Shown here: in pieces, positions 1 through 5,139 of the stretch
How positions within the stretch are numbered: position 1 is the first letter of the stretch
Layout: the number at the start of each line of letters is the position of its first letter
From: Halomonas sp.
GTDB lineage: Bacteria; Pseudomonadota; Gammaproteobacteria; Pseudomonadales; Oleiphilaceae
Direction: 5' to 3'
Assembly (NCBI GenBank): GCA_007135745.1
Contig: SLIH01000413.1
Location: 1-5,773, forward strand
DNA length: 5,773 bases
Translations under genes and position numbers: made by a program
The notes under the pieces: model-generated
The model's database searches: none
Seen by the model: only the letters and a program-made list of their open reading frames with translations
Told to the model about the DNA's origin: nothing

Positions 1-41
1 CAGCGGGAATCGGTGACTCCGACAAAGAATTTCTGCGGCAT
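1..41 (-). CDS. 5' end of a putative HNH-type restriction endonuclease (runs off the window)
   Basis: Only the first 13 codons are present: an ATG at 41-39 followed by PQKFFVGVTDSR, then the window edge. The GVTD string right after a short hydrophobic start resembles the N-terminus of a family annotated as HNH or putative restriction endonucleases, whose members typically begin with a few residues followed by F-x-GVTD. The start is supported by a purine-rich ribosome-binding sequence (GAGGGGAG, 58-51) nine bases upstream. The gene lies 69 bases downstream of the broken MazG-like gene on the same strand, so the two may have been co-transcribed. No catalytic residues are in view; the family call rests on one short motif and is tentative. 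Confidence 0.45.
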   Translation of the reverse strand, partial: MPQKFFVGVTDSR

Positions 42-50
42 GCGTGCTGG

Positions 51-58
51 CTCCCCTC
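51..58 (-). promoter_or_regulatory. Ribosome-binding site for the gene starting at 41
   Basis: Minus-strand GAGGGGAG, nine bases before the ATG at 41-39. It is the strongest Shine-Dalgarno match in this end of the window and is the main reason for calling a start here. Confidence 0.5.
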
Positions 59-110
59 TGGCGCCCGATCCTGATTATGAACGACGGGCAGGGTCAGCGC
101 AAAGACGTGG

Positions 111-509
111 CTATTCGGCGTCTTTTCCATAGGCGGTGTACTTGCGGGCGCTGCCGCGGGCCTGGTCGGCCGGATATTTTTCAGCGTTCTGCTTCATTTT
201 CAGCGCCACCGCCGGGCCAATTTCGATGCCCAGTCGGTCGGCCAGGGTAGCCAGGTAGATCTGGATATCGGCGATCTCCTGGGCGACGGCCTGCCTGGCG
301 CCGTCGGGCAGGTTGCGGCTTTCTTCCTAGCTCAGCCACTGGAAGTGTTCCAGCAACTCACCGGCCTCGCCGGCCAGCGCCATGGCCAGGTTCTTGGGCG
401 AGTGGAACTGCTCCCAGTCTCGCTCGGCGACGAATTTGCGAAATTCGCGCTGGAATTCGGCCAGTTCGGGCCATTCGGTCGCTTCTGGCTGATCAGGGCG
501 GTCTGTCAT
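111..509 (-). pseudogene. MazG-like nucleotide pyrophosphohydrolase interrupted by an in-frame TAG
   Basis: Read from ATG 509, the frame encodes 60 residues (MTDRPDQPEATEWPELAEF...), meets TAG at 329-327, then continues in the same frame for 71 more residues to a TAG at 113-111. Both halves match one family. Before the stop are the DWEQFHSPKNLAMAL and GEAGELLEHFQWLS segments; after it come EESRNL, QEIADIQIYLATLADRLG and an Asn-Ala-x-Lys-Tyr-Pro segment typical of MazG-like / RS21-C6-type NTP (dCTP-type) pyrophosphohydrolases, which convert (d)NTPs to (d)NMPs plus PPi. The metal-binding motif is E-x-x-E followed later by E-x3-D: the first pair lies upstream of the stop and the second downstream, so the truncated product cannot be active. 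The family usually has Glu or a similar residue at the stop position, so a single GAG-to-TAG change is likely. In-frame upstream starts (ATG 524, GTG 533) are possible. A sequencing error or amber suppression cannot be excluded. Confidence 0.8.
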
Positions 510-560
510 GGAGACAGTATCCATGCTCGGCACTTAGCGCGCAATTTCCAGTGGTGGCGT

Positions 561-575
561 CTGCCAATTGGGCAG
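561..575. promoter_or_regulatory. Small inverted repeat in the divergent intergenic region (possible operator)
   Basis: CTGCC-AATTG-GGCAG forms a perfect 5-base inverted repeat between the divergently oriented MazG-like gene (start 509) and the HNH gene (start 590). Position suggests a regulator site, but a repeat this short can occur by chance. I see no convincing -35/-10 pair in this short gap. Confidence 0.2.
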
Positions 576-589
576 TCTATCCTGGTCGT

Positions 590-1516
590 ATGGACCCCAA
601 TGCACAGGATGCCGCCGTCAGGAAGGCTGCGTTTGACTGGCTGGAGGCGCAGTGCGCCATTCATGGCGATGTACTGCCTCGTGCGGTCCTGGCCGAGGGG
701 TTCCAGTTTCAGGGTCGTCGTGTTCCGCTGGTCTCGGCGCAGGGGATCTTCAAGCCGGCGGTTTGCCCGGAGCTGCCGCTGACCATTACCACCTCGCCGA
801 ACGGGCCCTACGAGGACAGTTTTGCCGATGACCACCGGCTGCTGTATCGCTACCGGGGGACCGATCCACGGCATCGGGACAATGTCGGTCTGCGCGAGGC
901 CATGCGTCGAAGAACCCCGTTGATCTACCTGTTCGGGCTGATCCCGGGGCGGTATCTGCCGATCTGGCCGGTGTTTGTGGTTGGCGACAATCCAGGGCAG
1001 CTTTGCTTCACGGTGATGGCCGATGACCGCCAGAGCATTTCCGAAACGCTTGAACAGGGAGCCGAGTCAGCGATGGCCGGTGAATCGAAGGAGGCGCGGC
1101 GCGAGTACATCACGGCCACCATCCAGTACCGGCTGCATCAACGCAGTTTCCGGGAGAAGGTGCTGGCCGCCTATCGTGAACGTTGCGCGCTGTGCCAGCT
1201 TCGTCATCGCGAGCTTCTGGATGCCGGCCATATCATTCCCGATAATGACCCGCGAGGCGAGCCTCGGGTATCCAACGGCCTGGCATTGTGCAAGATTCAC
1301 CACACGGCCTTTGACCGTCACTTCCTCGGCATCAGCCCGGATGCAGTGATCCGGATTCGGACGGACTTGCTGAAGGAAAAGGACGGGCCGATGTTGCGCC
1401 ATGGCCTGCAGGCGCTGCATGGGCGATCTCTGGTGTTGCCACGGAAACGGGAGCACCGGCCGGATCGGGACGCGCTGGCCGAGCGCTATTCCAGGTTTCT
1501 GGAAGTGCAGGGCTAG
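590..1516 (+). CDS. HNH endonuclease with N-terminal SRA/PUA-like domain (putative modification-dependent restriction enzyme)
   Basis: A 308-residue protein from ATG 590. Residues about 195-250 are a C-terminal HNH domain with C199-x2-C202, D211-A-G-H214, N229, C234 and H237-H238, then FDRHFLGI; this fits the zinc-stabilised beta-beta-alpha-metal nuclease fold (HNH_2 type) that cuts DNA. The N-terminal half has the conserved segments HGDVLPR, GIFKP, YRYRGTD, DNVGLREA, PLIYLFG and GRYLPIWPVFVVGD. The run of RG(T)D, then N-x-x-L, then a P-L-I-Y strand recalls SRA/PUA-like modified-base readers, so a modification-dependent restriction role is plausible; that part is inference. GTG 551 would add 13 residues that do not resemble the family, so Met at 590 is preferred although its ribosome-binding site is weak. 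The gene is monocistronic, divergent from the MazG-like gene and convergent with the TAC operon. Confidence 0.85.
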   Translation: MDPNAQDAAVRKAAFDWLEAQCAIHGDVLPRAVLAEGFQFQGRRVPLVSAQGIFKPAVCPELPLTITTSPNGPYEDSFADDHRLLYRYRGTDPRHRDNVGLREAMRRRTPLIYLFGLIPGRYLPIWPVFVVGDNPGQLCFTVMADDRQSISETLEQGAESAMAGESKEARREYITATIQYRLHQRSFREKVLAAYRERCALCQLRHRELLDAGHIIPDNDPRGEPRVSNGLALCKIHHTAFDRHFLGISPDAVIRIRTDLLKEKDGPMLRHGLQALHGRSLVLPRKREHRPDRDALAERYSRFLEVQG

Positions 1517-1550
1517 CCGGATCGGCAACACAATCCGGCAATCTCAACGC

Positions 1551-1576
1551 TGATGCTCGGCAACCAGCAGTTTTTT
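1551..1576 (+). terminator. Possible rho-independent terminator after the HNH gene
   Basis: About 35 bases after the HNH stop, TGCT-c-GG-caa-CC-AGCA can fold into a short hairpin with a one-base bulge, followed directly by G and six Ts (1571-1576). The stem is weak but the T tract is in the right place and orientation. An earlier perfect 7-base inverted repeat, GCCGGAT/ATCCGGC (1516-1522 and 1533-1539), starts at the last base of the stop codon but has no T tract; it may contribute. Confidence 0.4.
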
Positions 1577-1654
1577 GAACCGGTATGTGCACCTGCTTTG
1601 CAACTAGGTCGGTTGCGGCAATCGAAAGGAGGCTCTCCCCGCACATCGTAAGAG

Positions 1655-2131
1655 TCACAGCTTGACGCCAGCAAACAACGGTACTTCCATCTTGGGCAGC
1701 CCGCCGCGCTGGACCAGGTCGAATACGTGCTGGCGCCAGAAGGGCCAGACGTTGTGGACGACATTGAACTGGGCGAAGGCCTTCATGGCGTCTTCGGCAA
1801 GTTCGTCGACGGTCAGTTCGTAGGTCACGCGGAATTCGGCTTCGATTTCGACGTAGACGTGCGTGTCGTCTTTCTCCGATTCATCGTGGCTCGAAATCAG
1901 GCGAGTGCCTAGATGAACAAAACACTGAATTAGCGAGCTGGCCCCGTCATCTTGGTCGAGTGGATCGAGTCGTTCCAGGCGCACGCTGTAGCGGGCTTGT
2001 TGTTCTGCGGAGGCATCCGTTTCGGCAGGGAACGGCTCTGGCCGGACCAGGCGCGACTGAAAGAGGATGATCTCCTTGAGCTGGAGTGCTTCTGTGGCCT
2101 GACGAATCAGTTCTCGCTTGCCGCCGCTCAC
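1655..2131 (-). CDS. SecB-like chaperone of a toxin-antitoxin-chaperone (TAC) module
   Basis: A 158-residue SecB-superfamily protein. The clearest signature is C-terminal: FNVVHNVWPFWRQHV, then DLVQRGGLPKM and EVPLF (residues about 122-152), corresponding to the SecB segment with a Pro-aromatic-x-Arg helix start, an RGG/RGT turn and a final beta-rich stretch. Residues 90-108 (THVYVEIEAEFRVTYEL) fit the central beta strands. It ends almost at once after this, without the longer tail canonical SecB uses to contact SecA, so a dedicated chaperone is more likely than the export chaperone. In TAC modules the SecB-like protein binds the antitoxin C-terminus, protecting it from aggregation and proteolysis. 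Start: GTG 2131 overlaps the antitoxin TGA by four bases (GTGA) and has GGAG nine bases upstream. ATG 2146 would add five residues but has a weaker ribosome-binding site. I see no terminator behind it. Confidence 0.82.
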   Translation of the reverse strand: MSGGKRELIRQATEALQLKEIILFQSRLVRPEPFPAETDASAEQQARYSVRLERLDPLDQDDGASSLIQCFVHLGTRLISSHDESEKDDTHVYVEIEAEFRVTYELTVDELAEDAMKAFAQFNVVHNVWPFWRQHVFDLVQRGGLPKMEVPLFAGVKL

Positions 2132-2685
2132 GCCGATTTTCTCCATTCATTGGAGCCGAACTCGACAACTTGCCGGCTTTTTCTGGCACGACGGAAGTCC
2201 GGGTCGTTCACGCTGAGGCGCTGCTCGACGGTATAGGTTTCAGTTTGTGTCATTGTCCTGGGGCGCACCCCAGCGGCCATGGCTAGCTCGCTCAGTAGAA
2301 TGGGGTACCGGGCGACCAATCTCAGCAGCCGATCCATCGCCACGCTCTGGATAACCTCTCCTCGCTCATACTTGGAAAACGCATTGGCGCCTCCACCGAA
2401 AATGGCCGCGGCCTCGTGTTGGGTGATTCCGAGGGACTTGCGAAGCTTACGAATTTCTTCAGCCAGAAGCAGACCGTCTGCCCGCCGTTTGGCTTCGGCG
2501 ATAAGTCGGTCGTTGGCCCTGATGTGTTCCGGCCGGAAGATTTCGGCACCGCAGTGGTTGCAGACCAGGCACGTTAGCCCTTCCAGACGCAGCGTGCGGT
2601 CGCGGTACTCGAATTCGTCGCCGTAGGTGTCCAGGTGCAGATGACCCGTTTCGCAGTCAGGACAGATTTCGGGCTGATGGTTCAT
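2128..2685 (-). CDS. mqsA: MqsA-family antitoxin with extended C-terminus
   Basis: A 185-residue antitoxin. N-terminal zinc finger: C8-x2-C11 and C42-x2-C45 (C-P-D-C; C-N-H-C), as in MqsA/YgiT. A linker follows, then an Xre-type helix-turn-helix (about 75-133) with the MqsA hallmark IFGGGANAFSKYERG; N101 and K105 sit where E. coli MqsA uses Asn97 and Arg101 for DNA contact. E. coli MqsA is about 131 residues and ends shortly after the HTH. Here about 51 residues are added (135-185), containing TYTVEQRLSVNDPDFRR and ending in EWRKSA. In chaperone-addicted antitoxins such an extension is the chaperone addiction (ChAD) sequence that binds the SecB-like partner. The protein should neutralise the MqsR-like toxin and repress the operon. 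Its ATG lies eight bases after the toxin stop and its TGA overlaps the chaperone GTG. Confidence 0.9.
   Translation of the reverse strand: MNHQPEICPDCETGHLHLDTYGDEFEYRDRTLRLEGLTCLVCNHCGAEIFRPEHIRANDRLIAEAKRRADGLLLAEEIRKLRKSLGITQHEAAAIFGGGANAFSKYERGEVIQSVAMDRLLRLVARYPILLSELAMAAGVRPRTMTQTETYTVEQRLSVNDPDFRRARKSRQVVEFGSNEWRKSA
2141..2144 (-). promoter_or_regulatory. Ribosome-binding site that favours GTG 2131 for the SecB-like gene
   Basis: Minus-strand GGAG followed by nine bases and GTG. It lies inside the last codons of the antitoxin gene and overlaps the alternative ATG (2146-2144), which itself has no good site. This suggests translational coupling of chaperone to antitoxin. Confidence 0.45.
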
Positions 2686-2693
2686 GGGCGTCT

Positions 2694-3032
2694 TCAGTCA
2701 TGGAATGAGCACAGTTCGATGACAATACAGTCGCGGCTCAATCTGAGTTTGATGTAAAGGTCGATGGCACGGCCATCGCTCATCTGGTAGCGGGGCTTGT
2801 ACACGTCGTGCCAACGCCGGAAGTTTTCGTAGCGCACTGAGTGGGCAAAATGATGGGCCTGAAGCGTTTGCAGGCACTGACAGACATCATCCAGATTGAA
2901 ACCCAGGCGCGCCACGTCTCTCGGCACTTTCCTGCCGCGGTATTCGATTTGCCTGAACTCGGCCAGCCGACGAACGGCATCCAGAGAATACTCGGGCGCA
3001 TCTCGCTTTTCTCCGCGGCCAGGATCAACCAT
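2694..3032 (-). CDS. mqsR: MqsR-family mRNA interferase toxin
   Basis: A 112-residue protein from ATG 3032. It follows E. coli MqsR (98 residues) along its length: EKR near the start, LDAVRRL, LGFNLDDVCQCLQTL, then HFAHSV, RWHDVYKPRY, LYIKL and a final ELCSF. MqsR is a RelE-fold ribonuclease that cleaves mRNA, in E. coli at GCU. Aligned by eye, positions equivalent to E. coli Lys56, Gln68 and Lys96 are all His here (H64, H75, H111), while Tyr81 is kept as Y93. The gene is first in the operon, with the MqsA-like antitoxin eight bases downstream. A TTG at 3083 opens a longer frame, but ATG 3032 agrees with the family N-terminus. GGAAG (3049-3045) is 12 bases upstream, a longish spacing, and the start overlaps the stop of the small HNH remnant, so translation may depend on coupling. 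Confidence 0.87.
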   Translation of the reverse strand: MVDPGRGEKRDAPEYSLDAVRRLAEFRQIEYRGRKVPRDVARLGFNLDDVCQCLQTLQAHHFAHSVRYENFRRWHDVYKPRYQMSDGRAIDLYIKLRLSRDCIVIELCSFHD

Positions 3033-3213
3033 TATGGTTAGTTTCTTCCAGAATGTCAATCTTCCAGATAATCGCGCTCCCAAGGGGGCGCCAGTCGATC
3101 CAGTCGCCCACGCAGCGCTCGGCCTGGCGCAGGTATGTGCGCGGGAAGTGGTACTGCCGTTCCGGAAGATCGTCGTATTCTGGAACGACTTTGGTGGTGA
3201 AAACTCCCTTCAT
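3025..3213 (-). pseudogene. N-terminal remnant of an HNH-type restriction endonuclease
   Basis: From ATG 3213 a 62-residue frame begins MKGVFTTKVVPEYDDLPE, then YHFPRTYLRQAERCVGDWI. This matches the start of a family of HNH-type putative restriction endonucleases that characteristically open with a YDD and YHFP...YL segment, then VGDW and a continuing Y-x-E-P-R-R stretch. Here the resemblance ends after VGDWI; the last 23 residues do not continue the family and the frame closes at TGA 3027-3025. The rest of the enzyme, including any HNH domain, is missing, so this is probably the stump left when the TAC module or another insertion replaced the remainder. The stop overlaps the toxin ATG by eight bases, so a short leader-peptide role coupling toxin translation is possible. 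An upstream AAGGGG sits very close to the ATG. Confidence 0.6.
3031..3059 (-). promoter_or_regulatory. Near-consensus sigma-70 promoter overlapping the toxin start codon
   Basis: On the minus strand TTGACA (3059-3054), a 17-base spacer and CATAAT (3036-3031) match the sigma-70 consensus at 11 of 12 positions with ideal spacing. The -10 box overlaps the toxin ATG (3032-3030), so transcription would begin near 3024, inside the toxin gene. Such a transcript would lack the toxin start but carry antitoxin and chaperone. In E. coli, mqsA is known to be transcribed separately from promoters within mqsR, so this arrangement has a precedent. It is also possible that toxin expression depends on read-through from upstream. 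Confidence 0.5.
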
Positions 3214-3222
3214 GGCCCCTTG

Positions 3223-3234
3223 CCAGGTTCCTGG
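3223..3234. repeat. Short palindrome upstream of the remnant ORF
   Basis: CCAGG-TT-CCTGG is a perfect 5-base inverted repeat just before the small ORF that leads into the TAC operon. It could be an operator half-site arrangement, but it is short, and it does not match the AACCT...AGGTT arrangement known for E. coli MqsA. Confidence 0.25.
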
Positions 3235-3263
3235 AAGGTCCACTTTACCGGATCGGTTCTCAA

Positions 3264-3296
3264 ATGTTGAGAGGCCATGTTGACCAGCATCAACAT
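3264..3296. repeat. Three ATGTTGA heptamers spaced exactly 13 bases apart (third inverted)
   Basis: ATGTTGA occurs at 3264-3270 and 3277-3283 and as its reverse complement TCAACAT at 3290-3296, with 6-base spacers each time. The last two form a perfect 7-base inverted repeat; the first also sits in its own TCTCAA-ATG-TTGAGA palindrome. The array lies at and just past the DUF429 stop, upstream (in the direction of transcription) of the HNH remnant and the TAC operon. The regular spacing suggests a regulator-binding site for the downstream transcript. A transcription terminator is unlikely because there is no T tract. Confidence 0.4.
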
Positions 3297-4063
3297 CATT
3301 TGGACGCGGAGCGATCGGTTCTGAACCAGATCCACCCTTCCCGGGCGGCACGTTCCGGAGTCGGCGGCGATAGGCAAGTTCCTTCGAGAAAATCCATGGC
3401 GGTGAGCACGCACAGCACGGCATCCAGGCAGTGGTCGCTGTCCAGGCAGGCAGCTTCGTGGCCATTCAGCTCGAGCTCCTGTCCAATACTGTCCACGATG
3501 TCATTCCGCGATGCTCTGGCTTCAGGTTTCTTGTAGCCTCGGGACGGCAGCCCGCGTTGTTTGAGTGTGGCGGCGGGATATACCTCGATCAGGCCTCCGC
3601 CTTGGCAGTCGGTGGGGTCAAATAGGAGCGGCAGTGGTTGGCCAAGGGCGTTGCGCAGGGCGTCGACGACGGCCAGGGCCGCAACTGCGGTCCGGGCGAT
3701 ACGGTCTGCGCTGACCGACAGGGGCGTCAAACCAGTGTGTTGGTATACGATCCGATCGGTTTCACGGGCGAACAGCAGCTGGGGTTCGTTTTTGAGCGAT
3801 TCGCCGGCCCGATGGACGGAAAGATTCGTGGCGAATTCTGTCGGCCAGCCCAGCGGTGCATCGATGGCGAGTAGTATCGGTTGCGACGGATCAAGCAGGA
3901 TTGCCGCCTGATGCGCAATGCCCGACTTCTTTTGCCCGGTCTCCAGCGAATCAATTCGCCATGTGCCATGCGACTGTCGTGCAATGGCCAGTCCTGTATT
4001 GACTGGATCCACTGCGGCGTCGATGCCGAGAATCTGGAGGGGTTCGGGATCGACGGATGTCAT
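3296..4063 (-). CDS. DUF429 family protein (predicted RNase H-fold nuclease)
   Basis: A 255-residue protein with the full DUF429 motif series: GIDAAVDPVNTGLA (13-26), LAIDAPLGWP (65-74), R100-E-T-D-R-x2-Y, TGLTPLSVSADRIART (110-125), EVYPAA (160-165), DHCLDAVLCVLTAMDFL (210-226) and EGWIW near the end. The family is predicted to adopt an RNase H-like fold; D15, D68, E160 and D214 are reasonable metal-binding candidates. The activity of the family is poorly characterised, so DNA or RNA cleavage or another phosphotransfer is inference. ATG 4063 overlaps the TGA of the upstream HNH gene by four bases (ATGA), implying translational coupling and a joint function. It is the last gene of the HIT-HNH-DUF429 operon. 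The length is normal and the reading frame intact. Confidence 0.87.
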   Translation of the reverse strand: MTSVDPEPLQILGIDAAVDPVNTGLAIARQSHGTWRIDSLETGQKKSGIAHQAAILLDPSQPILLAIDAPLGWPTEFATNLSVHRAGESLKNEPQLLFARETDRIVYQHTGLTPLSVSADRIARTAVAALAVVDALRNALGQPLPLLFDPTDCQGGGLIEVYPAATLKQRGLPSRGYKKPEARASRNDIVDSIGQELELNGHEAACLDSDHCLDAVLCVLTAMDFLEGTCLSPPTPERAAREGWIWFRTDRSASK

Positions 4064-5139
4064 TGATAATCTGGAGGGTCTTCATCGGCGGCAAGCCGCA
4101 GTCCACCCGCAACGCCCAGGGCAGCTTTCCAGCGATAGTCACAGTCCTCGAATTCACCCGCTCGAACCCATAGCCTTGCGCCACTGGCGAATCCCTGCTC
4201 GTAGGCCCACCGAGCAATCAACAACGAGCGCTTGAGATCGTTGGTTAGCCCGGCCTCGTCGAATGCCCTGGCCAGACGGTGCCCTTCGTCAAGGTTCTGA
4301 ACCCGCCAGCGTTCGATGTGGACGGGTGCTGCCAGGTGATCACGTTTGGCATTGTTGCACCCCTTGTGGGCGAAGACGAAGTTATGCCCCAGGTCCAGTG
4401 GATAGCGGGACCAGGGAATGAAGTGATCCAGGTCGCCAGCGTTGCCAACCTTCTTGCCGCAGTAGAAGCACTCGCCGGCCTGGTGGTTTCTCAGGAGTTC
4501 CCGGTATCGAGCCAGCGAACCCCGGTCTGTGCCAAACAGGAACTCCTCCAGTTCGGCACCGGGGCCGAGAATGTCTCGGTTGCCCTTGATGCGATGGATC
4601 TGGGCGATCCAGCCGCCTCGAATCATGCTGGTCAGCAGCGGATGAAAGACGCGAAATGCTTCTGGAACGCCTGGCAACAGGCGGATGGTGCGGTTGCTGT
4701 ATTCGCTTTCACGATATAGAAATTCATTCTTGCGATTGCCGACGGTCTGCAGTTTCCAAAGGGGCATCTTGATGATGATGGCGGCAACCCGGCGCTTGAG
4801 CCTTGACCATGGTGTGTGCGAGGACTGGAGTCGACCGAGCTTGCCATCGACTTGTTCGCGGTACTCCTCGACCAGACACACCACTTCGGCCTGGCCGCTG
4901 GTGTTCTGCTTGAGTATTTCCTGTTGAAATGGCCGGGCCTGGTTCCAGTAGTACTCGATGAACTTCTCGGCGATCTGTTCGACATGCAGCGACAGCGAGC
5001 CATCGAATGCGCCGTGATGTTCTACGGACAGGTCGGCAAGTGCTTGCAGCAAGGCGAACTTGTAAGTGGCGACGAACCCGCCCTCGGCCAGCAGTTCCTG
5101 GAACTGGCGGAGGAATCGAATGGCTTCGTCGGGTCTCAA
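4060..5139 (-). CDS. HNH endonuclease, middle gene of the HIT-HNH-DUF429 operon
   Basis: A 359-residue protein whose HNH domain lies at about 223-270: C224-F-Y-C227, D238-H239 (LDHFIPW), H252-N253, then G-C261-N-N263 and R-D-H268. This is a zinc-supported beta-beta-alpha-metal nuclease. The N-terminal 200 residues are mostly helical, with conserved-looking RPDEAIRFLRQFQ, FVATYKFALLQALADL and LWKLQTVG segments; I recognise no named domain there. They probably mediate target or partner recognition. The frame is open upstream to 5502, but that stretch is antisense-like shadow over the HIT gene. The true start is most likely TTG 5139: it overlaps the HIT TGA by four bases (TTGA), has GGGAGG four bases upstream, and puts the conserved RPDEAIRF at the very N-terminus. 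The C-terminus overlaps the DUF429 start. Confidence 0.85.
   Translation of the reverse strand: MRPDEAIRFLRQFQELLAEGGFVATYKFALLQALADLSVEHHGAFDGSLSLHVEQIAEKFIEYYWNQARPFQQEILKQNTSGQAEVVCLVEEYREQVDGKLGRLQSSHTPWSRLKRRVAAIIIKMPLWKLQTVGNRKNEFLYRESEYSNRTIRLLPGVPEAFRVFHPLLTSMIRGGWIAQIHRIKGNRDILGPGAELEEFLFGTDRGSLARYRELLRNHQAGECFYCGKKVGNAGDLDHFIPWSRYPLDLGHNFVFAHKGCNNAKRDHLAAPVHIERWRVQNLDEGHRLARAFDEAGLTNDLKRSLLIARWAYEQGFASGARLWVRAGEFEDCDYRWKAALGVAGGLRLAADEDPPDYQ

Noticed and set aside
44..250. Plus-strand 68-residue frame at the left end
   Set aside because: Runs antisense to the MazG-like gene with Arg/Cys-rich, unstructured sequence and no family resemblance.
2132..2146. ATG 2146 as the SecB-like gene start
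   Set aside because: Possible, but its ribosome-binding site is weak, while GTG 2131 has GGAG at nine bases and a 4-base overlap with the antitoxin stop.
3033..3083. Longer toxin starting at TTG 3083
   Set aside because: The added 17 residues are absent from MqsR and overlap the HNH remnant; ATG 3032 fits the family N-terminus.
3214..3465. Upstream extension of the 62-residue HNH remnant into a 146-residue ORF
   Set aside because: Residues before MKGVFTTKV overlap the DUF429 gene in another frame and resemble nothing; family similarity begins exactly at ATG 3213.
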